64,000 nucleotides of DNA. Origin: Algibacter miyuki. Lineage in GTDB: Bacteria > Bacteroidota > Bacteroidia > Flavobacteriales > Flavobacteriaceae. The first letter of the stretch is position 1. The number at the start of each line of letters is the position of its first letter. The position numbers were made by a program, and so were the translations under genes. Positions 17,471 through 27,201 of the stretch are shown here, in pieces. The stretch covers positions 930,001 through 994,000 of the forward strand of contig NZ_JAUFQP010000007.1 of assembly GCF_030409805.1 (NCBI RefSeq). Direction: 5' to 3'. Under the pieces are notes generated by a model. It was given only the letters and a program-made list of their open reading frames with translations, searched no databases and had not been told where the DNA came from.

Positions 17471-20152
17471 TTATTTTACGGTTAAAATTTTTCTTAAACG
17501 GATATCTTTTGATGACGCACCAACCATGATTCTAAAATCGCCTGCTTCAACTAATCTTTTCATGTCTTTGTCTAGCATAGATAAGGCTTCAGGATCTAAT
17601 TGAAAGGTTACATTTTGAGATTCGCCAGGATTTAAAGTGATACGTTTAAAGCCTTTTAATTCTTTAATAGGGCGAGATACTGAAGCTAATTCATCACGGA
17701 TATAAAGTTGAACTACTTCGTCTCCTGCAACCGTTCCTGAGTTTTTAATAGTGCATGAAACTTCTACGCTCTCGTTAGGTGAAATATTATTTTTACTGAA
17801 TTCAATATCTGAATATTCAAAAGCCGTATAACTTAATCCGTAACCAAAAGGGAATAAAGGTTGCCCAGTTAAGTTGTGATAATTATCGCCACGACCGGTT
17901 GGTTTGTTGTTGTAATATAAAGGACATTGCGCTTCGTCTACCGGAAAAGTAATTGGTAAACGTCCAGCAGGATTTTCATCACCAAAAAGAATATCGGCAA
18001 AACCGTTTCCGCCATTTTCACCAGAATACCATGCCATTAAAACACCATCGACATCGTTAATCCAGTTAGACATCGTTATAGCGCTACCACCAACTAAAAC
18101 AACAACTATTGGTTTTCCTGTTTTAGCAACGGCTTTAATTAAAGCTTCTTGATGACCGGGTAAAGCTAATAACGCACGATCTTGAAATTCACCTTCGTGA
18201 ATACCAGCAAACACTACAGCAACATCACTTTGTTCTGCAACTGCAACAGCATCGGCAATTTGTTGTTCCCATTCGTTTTGAATTTCGGCATCCCAAATTA
18301 ATTTGAATTTTGCATTTCCTGCAGCTTCAAAAAACTCAATTTTAATGTCGTATGTTTTTCCTTCTTCAAAAGAGAAAGGTTTTAAAATACTGTTGTATGA
18401 TTGTTTTTGCCAGTTGTCAATAATTAATTTGCCATCTAAATACATGCGGTACCCATCGTTACCTTCAATACCAATATTGAAAACACCTGTTTTTGGTGCT
18501 TTTAATTTTCCTGTCCATCGTACTGAAAACCAATCGTAAGCTAAATCTTCATGTGGTGAAAATAAGGTCCATCCAAACTTAATTTGCTTATCAATACGCT
18601 CTACTTTAGGTTGGCCGGTTAATTTAATATTATCAAAATAATCACCTTTTAAACCTTCAACTTGTTTACCATCTTTAGTGGTTGATAAATAAGAAGCGGC
18701 TATGGCGTTATAATTTTCTTCAGCTAAAGCTACGCCAGGAGCATAGTTGATATTGTCTTTACCTATTTTGTCTGCGACGCCTTGATACATAGAAATAAGA
18801 TTATTTCCAGGACCACTATAACCACCTAATCGTACGGTTTTTACATCGTGACCAATAAGGGCCATTTTTTTAACAGCTTTATCAATTGGTAAAGCTTCAT
18901 TTTCATTTTTTAATAAAACCATCGCTTTAGAGGCTGCTTTTCTAGCCAACTCACGGTGTGTTTTATGTCCGTTCCAAATTGCTGCTTCTTTAGCATCTAC
19001 GTATGGGTTTTCAAATAAACCTAATTCGAATTTAGCTTTTAAAATACGGCTTACTGCTTCGTCAATGGCTTTAATATCTACCATACCATTTTTGTAAGCT
19101 TCCCAAAATAAAGGGTAGTGGTTGTAGTTAGTTTGAAACATAACATCTAAACCAGCTTCTACAGCGTCTTCGGTGGCTTCGGCATAATTTGCTGCTGTAA
19201 AATGCAATACATTAGCACCACCTGTAGCGCCAGCATCGGAAATTACAAAGCCATCAAAACCCCATTCTTCTTTCAGTTTAGTACGCAATAACCACTCGTT
19301 AGACGTACATGGCGTACCGTTTAATGAGTTGTAAGACGTCATTACTGAACGCGCACCTACTTTTTGAAAAACAGCTTTAAAAGCAGGGAAGTAAATTTCC
19401 TCTAAAATACGTTCGTTATAACTAATTGGGTAACTATCACGGCCGCCTGCGCCTACGTTAGCAACAAAGTGTTTTGGCGTTGTGATTACACCTTCTTTCT
19501 CGAATTCTCCAAGATAAGAAAGTGCCATTTGTGTTGTTAAATATGGATCTTCACCATAAGTTTCTTCGGTACGTCCCCAACGTACATCGCGTGCTATGTT
19601 TAATACTGGCGATAATATTTGACGAATTCCTCTTGTTTTGGTTTCCTTTGTAATGGCACCGGCTACTTCGCCAACTAAGTCTGTGTCCCAAGTTGCTGCT
19701 AATGCAATGGCTTGCGGATACATGGTGGCACCATCTCGGGCTAATCCATGAAGGGCTTCGTTAAACGGAATGATAGGAATCCCTAAACGGGTTTCTTCTA
19801 AGAAAAACTTTTGAAGTTCGTTAATTTCGTTAGCCATATTGGCTGCAGTTCCCGTAGAACCATAGTCCATAATTTGTTCGGCTGCATTATCATTTAATCC
19901 TTTTGAAGAAATTTGAAAACCAAAAATACCATGCTTCAGTTTGTCTTTTCCAATCTTTAAATCGCCTGGAATCATAAACATTTGCCAGAATTTTTCTTCT
20001 AAAGTCATTCTGCCTAATAAGTCGCTTACACGTTCTTCAACGGGTAATTTTGGGTTTTTATAAGGCGGATCTTTCTTGTCGGAAAATGCAAAAGCACTTA
20101 TAATCAGTGCAAGAACACTGGCTATTTTTAGGGTATGGAGAATCTTTTTCAA
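17471..20152 (-). CDS. GH3 beta-glycosidase with inserted PA14 domain
   Basis: The 893-residue secreted enzyme has the GH3 N-terminal barrel at about 40-380, with TTPKHFVANVG and the nucleophile Asp306 in GFVISDAGATGG. The second GH3 domain is interrupted by a PA14 domain at about 498-622 (GDYFD...GNDGYRMYLDG), and a fibronectin-III-like C-terminus follows at about 810-893. The SDAGA motif is closer to the SDCGA of GH3 beta-xylosidases than to the SDW of classic beta-glucosidases. I therefore lean to beta-xylosidase or a related activity, without certainty. The start is TTG at 20152; no ATG gives a signal peptide. The gap to the upstream sulfatase gene is 13 bp. Confidence 0.92.
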   Translation of the reverse strand: MKKILHTLKIASVLALIISAFAFSDKKDPPYKNPKLPVEERVSDLLGRMTLEEKFWQMFMIPGDLKIGKDKLKHGIFGFQISSKGLNDNAAEQIMDYGSTGTAANMANEINELQKFFLEETRLGIPIIPFNEALHGLARDGATMYPQAIALAATWDTDLVGEVAGAITKETKTRGIRQILSPVLNIARDVRWGRTEETYGEDPYLTTQMALSYLGEFEKEGVITTPKHFVANVGAGGRDSYPISYNERILEEIYFPAFKAVFQKVGARSVMTSYNSLNGTPCTSNEWLLRTKLKEEWGFDGFVISDAGATGGANVLHFTAANYAEATEDAVEAGLDVMFQTNYNHYPLFWEAYKNGMVDIKAIDEAVSRILKAKFELGLFENPYVDAKEAAIWNGHKTHRELARKAASKAMVLLKNENEALPIDKAVKKMALIGHDVKTVRLGGYSGPGNNLISMYQGVADKIGKDNINYAPGVALAEENYNAIAASYLSTTKDGKQVEGLKGDYFDNIKLTGQPKVERIDKQIKFGWTLFSPHEDLAYDWFSVRWTGKLKAPKTGVFNIGIEGNDGYRMYLDGKLIIDNWQKQSYNSILKPFSFEEGKTYDIKIEFFEAAGNAKFKLIWDAEIQNEWEQQIADAVAVAEQSDVAVVFAGIHEGEFQDRALLALPGHQEALIKAVAKTGKPIVVVLVGGSAITMSNWINDVDGVLMAWYSGENGGNGFADILFGDENPAGRLPITFPVDEAQCPLYYNNKPTGRGDNYHNLTGQPLFPFGYGLSYTAFEYSDIEFSKNNISPNESVEVSCTIKNSGTVAGDEVVQLYIRDELASVSRPIKELKGFKRITLNPGESQNVTFQLDPEALSMLDKDMKRLVEAGDFRIMVGASSKDIRLRKILTVK

Positions 20153-20165
20153 ACTGCTATTATTT

Positions 20166-21536
20166 TTAATTATATTGATGTTGGTTTGCTTTTAAATCGG
20201 CATCGAATTCAGTCATCATTTTTTGTAACTTCTTTACGATTTTAGGGTTTGCCGCTGCTACATTAGTATTTTCAGAAATGTCTTCTTTAAGGTTATAAAG
20301 GGCAACACAATCTTTGGTAATACGTAATTTCCAATCGCCTTTTCTAACGGCTTCTAGTGTTGATTCTTTATAATAATAGAAACCTTCTTTTTCGTAAGGT
20401 GAATTTGCTTTTTCGTTTCCAGAAAGTAAAGGCCAAATATTTTTACCATCCATAGGTTTATCTGATACTTCAGCATCAGTTAAGTAGGCTATAGTTGGCA
20501 ATAAATCCATAGTTGAAGCGACTTTATCGGTAACGCTTCCGGGTTTGATTTTACCTTTCCATTGTGCAATCATTGGTACACGCATGCCACCTTCTAAGGT
20601 TTCAAATTTATGACCTCTTAATGGTAAAGCACTTCCGCCTTCTTCTCCTTTTTTAGTCCAAGGACCATTATCTGAAGTGAAAACCACCAAAGTGTTTTCA
20701 TCTAAATTTAAAGATTCTAATGTTTTTAAAATCTCGCCCATACTCCAGTCTAATTCCTCAATAACATCGCCATATAAACCTCTTGCACTTTTTCCTTTAA
20801 AATCTGGTGAAGCATAAAGCGGCACGTGTGGCATGGTTTGAGCAACGTATAAAAAGAAAGGTTCGTCTTTATTTTCTTTAATAAAGCTTACGGCTTCCTC
20901 GGTATATCGTTTTGTTAATGTTGATTGATCTACAGGATATTCTATCACTTCGTCTTGTCTCATTAAAGGCACACGTCGTCCTCTCCATTTTTCTTCACGT
21001 AAACTATCAATCGTCATACCTTCTCTAAAAAGAATATCTTCTGAAACCTTTGATTTTGGGTTAACAGACATATCATTACTGAAAGGAATACCGTAATACG
21101 AATCGAAACCTTGTTTGGTTGGTAAATATTGAGCCTCGTCGCCAAGGTGCCATTTACCAATACATGCTGTATTGTAACCTTTTGTTTTAAGCATATCAGC
21201 AATAGTTAATTCTTGATTGTTTAAACCTCCCGGTAAATTTGGCCAAAGTACTTTAGGTACACCAACTCGGGGTGGGTAAGAACCTGTAAGTAAAGCTGCT
21301 CGCGATGGAGAACAAATAGATGATGCGGCATAAAAATCGGTAAATTTTATACCATTTGCCGCCATATTATCTAAGTTGGGTGTTTTTATTAATGGAGAAC
21401 CAAAAACACCAACATCTTGATAACCTTGATCGTCTGTAAAGAAGATAATGACGTTAGGTTTCGCAGTTGTTTTTTGTGCTGAAAGCGCTCCTGTATAACT
21501 TAAAAAAACCGTGAGTATGCTGATTACGAATTTCAT
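20166..21536 (-). CDS. Sulfatase, S1 family (CSPSR type)
   Basis: The 456-residue secreted sulfatase has a signal peptide ending at GALSAQ. The metal site is FFTDDQGYQDVG (32-43) and the formylglycine Cys is Cys75 in CSPSR, followed by AALLTGSYPPRVG. Other S1 landmarks are GKWHLGD, MPHVPLY and VVFTSDNGPW. The overall pattern resembles arylsulfatase A / GalNAc-6-sulfatase-like S1 enzymes; I do not assign a subfamily. The gene lies between GH95 (8 bp gap) and GH3 (13 bp gap). Confidence 0.93.
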   Translation of the reverse strand: MKFVISILTVFLSYTGALSAQKTTAKPNVIIFFTDDQGYQDVGVFGSPLIKTPNLDNMAANGIKFTDFYAASSICSPSRAALLTGSYPPRVGVPKVLWPNLPGGLNNQELTIADMLKTKGYNTACIGKWHLGDEAQYLPTKQGFDSYYGIPFSNDMSVNPKSKVSEDILFREGMTIDSLREEKWRGRRVPLMRQDEVIEYPVDQSTLTKRYTEEAVSFIKENKDEPFFLYVAQTMPHVPLYASPDFKGKSARGLYGDVIEELDWSMGEILKTLESLNLDENTLVVFTSDNGPWTKKGEEGGSALPLRGHKFETLEGGMRVPMIAQWKGKIKPGSVTDKVASTMDLLPTIAYLTDAEVSDKPMDGKNIWPLLSGNEKANSPYEKEGFYYYKESTLEAVRKGDWKLRITKDCVALYNLKEDISENTNVAAANPKIVKKLQKMMTEFDADLKANQHQYN

Positions 21537-21544
21537 ATTCTGAA

Positions 21545-23848
21545 TTATTTTTTATTTAATGAACCGTCGAACTTATACGTTTTTCCAGCTTTTGTGTCAA
21601 ATTCTATCGTATTTCCGTTGTATTCTAAAACACAAGGTGTTCCTTTTTTAGATGTAATTTCAACGTATTCTAATTTTGAATTTTTCCAAGAGAAAGCCAA
21701 CTCAAAACCACCTCTAGCAACAATACCTTTTACTTCTCCATCGGCTAAAGCATTTGGTAAGGCAGGTAGTAATTCTATTTTATCTAAATGACTTTGTATT
21801 AACATTTCTAAAATACCTGAAGCACCACCAAAGTTTCCATCAATTTGAAATGGTGGATGCGCATCAAAAAGGTTAGGGTAGGAGCCTCCTCTAATTTTGC
21901 GTTCCGGAATTTCTGCCGGACTTAATAATACATTCAATAATTTATAAGCGCGATTTCCATCTTTAAAACGAGACCAGAAATTAACTTTCCATGCTAAACT
22001 CCAACCTGTGCCGTTATCACCTCTAAATTCTAAAGATTGTTTTGCAGCTTTCATTAATTCAGGAGTGTCTTCGTAATTAATTTCGCTTCCAGGGTATACC
22101 GACCATAAGTGAGATACGTGTCTGTGATGATTTTCTGGATTATCTTTATCTTCTAACCATTCTTGCAATTGCCCGTGTTTACCTATTTGGTTTGGTGCAA
22201 TTTTAGGAATCATAGTCGTTAGTTTATCAGCGAAAGCTTCATCTGTTTTCAAGATTGAAGATGCTTCAACAACACTTTTGAAAAGGGCTCTTATGATTTG
22301 GTGATCCATCGTTGGACCAGCCACTAAACCACCAATTTCTGGGGATGTAGATGGCGTACTTATCAGGTAACCTGTTTTTGGATCTTCAACTAAAAAATCG
22401 GTATAGAAAAGCGCCGACTCTTTCATTGAAGCATAATTGTTCTTTAAAAAAGTTTCATCTTTTGTAAATAAGTAATGTTCCCAAATATGCGAACAAAGCC
22501 ACGCACTACCAGATAACCAAAGTCCGTGATTAGAGTGGTTTACTGGAGCAGCACCTCTCCAAATATCTACGTTGTGGTGTACATTCCAACCCTTAGCGCC
22601 GTAATGTTCTTTAGCCACGTTTTTTCCGGTTTCAGAAACATCTTTTATAAAATCGAAAAGTGGTTCGTGACATTCACTAAGGTTAGCAATTTCAACTGGC
22701 CAATAATTCATTTCTAAATTAATATTGGTGGTGTAACTACTAAACCAAGGTGGCGTTAATTTATGATTCCAAATACCTTGTAACGTTGGTGGCTTGGTTC
22801 CTGGACGGCTACTCGCTATCATTAAATAACGGGCATATTGTACGTAAAGAGCAATTAATTGCGGATCGCTTGGGTTTTTCCAGAAGTCGAAAATACGCTT
22901 GTCGGTGGTGTTTGCCGATTTTCCATTATCACCAAAATCAATATCAAAACGATTGTATAGCGATTGATAATCTTTTAGGTGTAGTTTTTTTACTTTTTTA
23001 TAATTTTCTGAAGCAACACGTGCTAAAGTATTTTTTGTGATGTTTTCAGGATTTCCCGAAACATCATTGTATTTAATATAGTTGGTTGCTGCTGTTAAAA
23101 ATATGGTTGCTTTTGATGCGTTGGAAATTTGAAGTTTTCCGTTTACGGTTTCAATAGTACCATTAGTTTGAATGTTTAAAGTGGCAACGCCTCTTAGTGC
23201 GCCATCTTTAACTTGAACCTTTAAGGTTTGTGTGTTTCCAACGGTTTCTACCGTTTTATCTTCGTGAAGGGCATCTAACCATAAATCGAAATTAAGTGCT
23301 TTAGATTTACTAGAGGTTAAATTAATAGCAATAATTTGTGATGGGTAACTAGAGAATACTTCTCTTTTAAAATCCACACCATTTACAGAATATGCGACTT
23401 TGGTAATGGCTTCTTCTATGTTTAATTCTCTGGTGTAATTTGTGTAGTTTTCATGACCTTTAAAAGCAATGTAAATATCACCAAAAGGTTGGTAAGGCTG
23501 TTGCTTTAAAGGCGTACTCATAAACTCTTGCATGGCTAAGTTTTGAGCATCTACTTGTTTGCCATTAGTTAATAGTTGGCGGATAGTGTCTAAATATTTG
23601 TAAGCTCCTTTATGCGCATAATCATGCGGTTTTCCGGCCCAAAGTGTTTCTTCGTTAAACTGAATATGTTCTTCTGGTACACCTCCAAAAACCATAGCGC
23701 CAAGGCTACCATTTCCAATAGGTAAAGCTTCTGTCCACTCAGCAGCAGGAGACTCATAAGTTAATTTATGAGTCTCTTGTGCATGAATTGTGGCTACACA
23801 TAATAGAATAGATATACAGCCAATAATTGTGTTTTTATTCAATTTCAT
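21545..23848 (-). CDS. GH95 alpha-L-fucosidase (or alpha-L-galactosidase)
   Basis: The 767-residue secreted enzyme has a signal peptide ending at TIHAQ. GH95 signatures are the N-terminal WTEALPIGNGSLGAMVFGG, QFNEETLWAG, the Asn-rich INLEMNYWPVE in the (alpha/alpha)6 barrel, GTGWSLAWK, and FDAHPPFQIDGNFGG with the conserved Asp. GH95 enzymes are inverting and mostly cut terminal alpha-1,2-fucose; a few act on alpha-L-galactose. It complements the GH29 enzymes, which usually prefer other linkages. The gene is flanked by sulfatase genes in the same operon, 44 bp and 8 bp away. Confidence 0.95.
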   Translation of the reverse strand: MKLNKNTIIGCISILLCVATIHAQETHKLTYESPAAEWTEALPIGNGSLGAMVFGGVPEEHIQFNEETLWAGKPHDYAHKGAYKYLDTIRQLLTNGKQVDAQNLAMQEFMSTPLKQQPYQPFGDIYIAFKGHENYTNYTRELNIEEAITKVAYSVNGVDFKREVFSSYPSQIIAINLTSSKSKALNFDLWLDALHEDKTVETVGNTQTLKVQVKDGALRGVATLNIQTNGTIETVNGKLQISNASKATIFLTAATNYIKYNDVSGNPENITKNTLARVASENYKKVKKLHLKDYQSLYNRFDIDFGDNGKSANTTDKRIFDFWKNPSDPQLIALYVQYARYLMIASSRPGTKPPTLQGIWNHKLTPPWFSSYTTNINLEMNYWPVEIANLSECHEPLFDFIKDVSETGKNVAKEHYGAKGWNVHHNVDIWRGAAPVNHSNHGLWLSGSAWLCSHIWEHYLFTKDETFLKNNYASMKESALFYTDFLVEDPKTGYLISTPSTSPEIGGLVAGPTMDHQIIRALFKSVVEASSILKTDEAFADKLTTMIPKIAPNQIGKHGQLQEWLEDKDNPENHHRHVSHLWSVYPGSEINYEDTPELMKAAKQSLEFRGDNGTGWSLAWKVNFWSRFKDGNRAYKLLNVLLSPAEIPERKIRGGSYPNLFDAHPPFQIDGNFGGASGILEMLIQSHLDKIELLPALPNALADGEVKGIVARGGFELAFSWKNSKLEYVEITSKKGTPCVLEYNGNTIEFDTKAGKTYKFDGSLNKK

Positions 23849-23892
23849 ATTTGTTTTATTTAGTCTATTCTATAAATGTTTAGTGTTATCAA

Positions 23893-25488
23893 TTAATCAT
23901 TCCAATGTTGCGCAATGATTTGGTGTATTTCAGGGTTATCAGCATCAACGTCGCCTAAAGCTTTTCTTTGGTTTAAGATTTCAGCTTTAAATTCTTTAAT
24001 AATGTCTTGATATTCTGGGTCGTTATAAGCATTATGAACTTCGTTCGGGTCTTTTTCTAAATCGTAAAAATCCCAGTATTTTGTTGGTTGTTCATCTGCA
24101 GAATAGTTGTTCGATTTAAGTCCATTTCCATAAAAGAAAGCCAATTTGTAACGCTCGCCACGGATACCAAAATGTCCTGGTCTGTCTTTGGAATGATCCC
24201 AGTAACGGTAGTATCCAAACTTACGCCAATCGGCAGGTGTGTTGCCTTTTAAGTTTTCACGGAAGGAATGCCCTTGCATGGTTTCAGGATATTCTAAGCC
24301 TGCGTAATCTGCAAATAAAGCTGAGAAATCGGCATTTTCAATAAGGTCATCATTTCTAGTTCCAGGAGCAATTTCTTTTGGATATCTAATTACAAATGGC
24401 ATGTGGATAGACTCTTCGAAAATTAAACGTTTGTCAAAGAAACCGTGCTCTCCAAGGAAATAACCTTGATCGGCAGTGTAGATTACGATAGTGTTTTCAG
24501 CTAAACCCGATTTGTCTAAATAATCTAATATTTTACCAATATTATCATCTATAGCTGCACCGCAACGCATAAAATCTTTAACGTATTTTTGGTAAGTTTT
24601 GTAACGCGCTTGCATGTTATCTAAACCGTCTACATCAAAAGGTAATTCTGGATATTGCATGTAACCCGGAACATTATCAGGGTCTTTGGAAGCAACTAAA
24701 TATCTATTTTTTAAACTATCAATAGATTGTCCGTTGAAAGAACGCCCGGTTGTAGATGGACCTTCATCGTAAAATGTAGCAGGCACTGGAATATCTTGAT
24801 CACGGTATAAATCATTAAAACGCTCAGGATAATCAAAAGGTTCGTGCGTCGCTTTAAAGTGACACATAGCCATAAATGGTTTAGACTCGTCACGGTTTTC
24901 GATCCAATCAATTGCCATATCCGAAATAACATCGGTACTAAAACCTTTATATTCTTTTCCTCCTTCAGTATAATCTTGCCAGTTTTCTTTAGTTTTTAAA
25001 ACCGGATCCCAATAGCGACCTTGACCAGGTAAAACGCAGTAATAATCGAATTCTGATGTTGGTTCTTGTTTCATGTGCCATTTACCAATAACCGAAGTTT
25101 GATAGCCACCACGTTGCATAACACCTGCAATTGTTGGATGATTTGGTGATAAACCAGCGCCCAAAGTAGTTACGCCGTTAATGTGGCTGTATTGCCCCGT
25201 TAAAATGGTTGCGCGGCTTGGTGTACAAATAGAATTAGATACTAAACAGTTGTCTAAAACCATACCTTCTTTAGCTAAACGCTGTATGTTTGGCGTGTGT
25301 ACATAGTCTTTTAAAATACCATCATAAATTCCCCAGGCTTGAGACGTATGGTCATCGGCCATGATGAAAAGAATGTTTGGTCGTTCTTGTTGTTTTTCTG
25401 CCGTTTTTTCGGCGACTTTGTCCTTACATCCTGTTATGGTAAGACAGCCAAAAACAGCCAAAAGACCTAATCGTGATAATGTGTTCAT
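23893..25488 (-). CDS. Sulfatase, S1 family (CTPSR type, lipoprotein)
   Basis: The likely start is ATG at 25488, giving about 531 residues. A longer reading from TTG at 25521 adds 11 residues in front of the signal peptide and is less likely. The lipobox is LTITGC. The metal site is FIMADDHTSQ and the formylglycine Cys lies in SNSICTPSRATILTGQ (Cys99 in the longer numbering, Cys88 from ATG). The FDYYCVLPGQGRYWDP segment is shared with the sulfatase at 29821, so the two are paralogues. The LPGQG pattern recalls the GlcNAc-6-O-sulfatase group of S1, which is inference only. Confidence 0.92.
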   Translation of the reverse strand: MNTLSRLGLLAVFGCLTITGCKDKVAEKTAEKQQERPNILFIMADDHTSQAWGIYDGILKDYVHTPNIQRLAKEGMVLDNCLVSNSICTPSRATILTGQYSHINGVTTLGAGLSPNHPTIAGVMQRGGYQTSVIGKWHMKQEPTSEFDYYCVLPGQGRYWDPVLKTKENWQDYTEGGKEYKGFSTDVISDMAIDWIENRDESKPFMAMCHFKATHEPFDYPERFNDLYRDQDIPVPATFYDEGPSTTGRSFNGQSIDSLKNRYLVASKDPDNVPGYMQYPELPFDVDGLDNMQARYKTYQKYVKDFMRCGAAIDDNIGKILDYLDKSGLAENTIVIYTADQGYFLGEHGFFDKRLIFEESIHMPFVIRYPKEIAPGTRNDDLIENADFSALFADYAGLEYPETMQGHSFRENLKGNTPADWRKFGYYRYWDHSKDRPGHFGIRGERYKLAFFYGNGLKSNNYSADEQPTKYWDFYDLEKDPNEVHNAYNDPEYQDIIKEFKAEILNQRKALGDVDADNPEIHQIIAQHWND

Positions 25489-25539
25489 CGTTTTAAAAAG
25501 TTTAATTGATTTATTCGACAACTAAGATATTCTATTCTA

Positions 25540-27201
25540 TTAAAATTTTGTACCCTTAAACTTACCTTTTAATACTATCGGGTAGCTTTTTCCATTTATC
25601 GCAGGAATAGTTATACTTGTATGTGTTTTATTTTGCGAAAACTTGATCTTTTCATTAGAATCTAGGCGGTGAAGGCTTTTTAATTTTCCTGGATTCATTG
25701 TGTTTTGTAAACCCAATGTAGGAATGATAAGTTCTCCTTTTTTAGGATTCATAATGGTGATATAAAAAACATCATCTTTTGTTGTAAATCGAACTTCATC
25801 ACTAGAAAAAGATGCGCTTGCGGTAGTGCGTTGGTTGTAATGTTCGCCTTTTTTTGTTTTTTCGGCAATATCATCACCGGCGTTTCTAATTTCGCCGTTG
25901 GACCCTAAAACAATTTCGCCTCGAATACTTTTACCATCGCCATAGACTTTCCACGGGCGGGTATTGTAAATAGCTTCGCCGTTTATTTTTAACCAATCGC
26001 CAACGGTTTCAATAATTACTTTTAGTTCCGGAGGAATTGTGCCGTCTGGTTTTAATTCAATATTTAATAATAAATTACCATTCTTGCTAACCGCTTCAAT
26101 AAGCATTTCTAAAATGGTACGTGCGTTGTGCGTTAAGTGTCTGTCGGTTTTGTAAAACCAATCGGTAAAAGTAATTTCCGATTGCCAAGGTTCGGTTCTA
26201 AGGGTGTTGCTTCCTCCAGATTCAACTTCGTTTACCGTGCCTTTTTCTTGTCTTTTTAAAAGCATTACCGCTTGTACAGAACCGTTTTTATTGTAATTAT
26301 TTTGATATAATGTACGTGCTACTTCTTTGCCATATTCACCATAAGTAAAACTGAATCCGTCGTTATACAGTAAATCTGGGTTGTATTTGTTAACTAGTTC
26401 TAAGTGGCGTTTTAACCAGTTTTTCTTTATGTTTTCAATAACTTCTGGTGTACGATCTTCTGGTACGGGACCGTATAGATCTGCAGGATCTAAACCTTCC
26501 CACCATTTTCCTTTGCCATCGGCTTTTGTTAATCGGCCGTCATAATGAACGCCTGCGTATTTACCCGTTTTATCTGCTCCAAAGGCAGGTTGCCACCAAT
26601 TTAAAAAACGATCGTCATGGCTGGTAACGCCAAACTTTAGGCCTGCGTTACGTGTTGCTTTTTCAAAAGCGCCAATAATATCTTTTTTAGGACCAACATT
26701 TACCGAATTCCATGGATGAAAAGAAGAGTCGAATAAATCAAAATGATCATGATGATTTGCCAAGGCTACAATATATTTTGCGCCATTTTCTTTTGAAAAA
26801 TTTATTAAATATTCAGCATCAAATTTTTCAGCTTTCCAAGTATTAATAACGTCTTTAAAACCGAATTCTGAAGGATGACCATAGGTTTGTAAATGATACG
26901 GATTGGCCATTTTTCCAAACTTTTGGCGACCAACATCTTTCATGTACATATGGCGTGCATACCAACCGCCACCTTGTTCAGGTACAGCTTGTGGTCCCCA
27001 ATGAAACCAGATTCCGAATTTAGCATCACGAAACCATTCTGGACATTCATATTGATTAGCAAGTTCATCCCAAGACAAATTTTTATCTTGAGCTTGTGTA
27101 TATTGCGTTGTACACAGAACAAACATAACCATGAAAAGCGCGTTTATAAAAACAGGCTTTTTAAGGTTTAATGCTAATATATTTGAATGGCTTAAAATCA
27201 T
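25540..27201 (-). CDS. Alpha-L-fucosidase, GH29 (second, divergent, 553 aa)
   Basis: The secreted enzyme has a signal peptide ending at TQYTQAQ (residue 38). GH29 elements are DAKFGIWFHWGPQAVPE (59-75), ANHHDHFDLFDSSFHPWNS and the likely nucleophile Asp281 in LLYNDGFSF. SKNGNLLLNIELKPDG closes the barrel, and a beta-rich C-terminal part of about 150 residues follows. It differs clearly from the GH29 at 8940 (longer barrel loops, Tyr-Asn-Asp-Gly instead of Trp-Phe-Asp-Gly), which suggests another linkage or acceptor. Its ATG touches the stop codon of the upstream sulfatase gene with no spacer, indicating translational coupling. Confidence 0.92.
   Translation of the reverse strand: MILSHSNILALNLKKPVFINALFMVMFVLCTTQYTQAQDKNLSWDELANQYECPEWFRDAKFGIWFHWGPQAVPEQGGGWYARHMYMKDVGRQKFGKMANPYHLQTYGHPSEFGFKDVINTWKAEKFDAEYLINFSKENGAKYIVALANHHDHFDLFDSSFHPWNSVNVGPKKDIIGAFEKATRNAGLKFGVTSHDDRFLNWWQPAFGADKTGKYAGVHYDGRLTKADGKGKWWEGLDPADLYGPVPEDRTPEVIENIKKNWLKRHLELVNKYNPDLLYNDGFSFTYGEYGKEVARTLYQNNYNKNGSVQAVMLLKRQEKGTVNEVESGGSNTLRTEPWQSEITFTDWFYKTDRHLTHNARTILEMLIEAVSKNGNLLLNIELKPDGTIPPELKVIIETVGDWLKINGEAIYNTRPWKVYGDGKSIRGEIVLGSNGEIRNAGDDIAEKTKKGEHYNQRTTASASFSSDEVRFTTKDDVFYITIMNPKKGELIIPTLGLQNTMNPGKLKSLHRLDSNEKIKFSQNKTHTSITIPAINGKSYPIVLKGKFKGTKF

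Noticed and set aside
25489..25521. N-terminal extension of the sulfatase at 23893
   Set aside because: It starts at TTG and puts 11 residues ahead of an otherwise standard lipoprotein leader.
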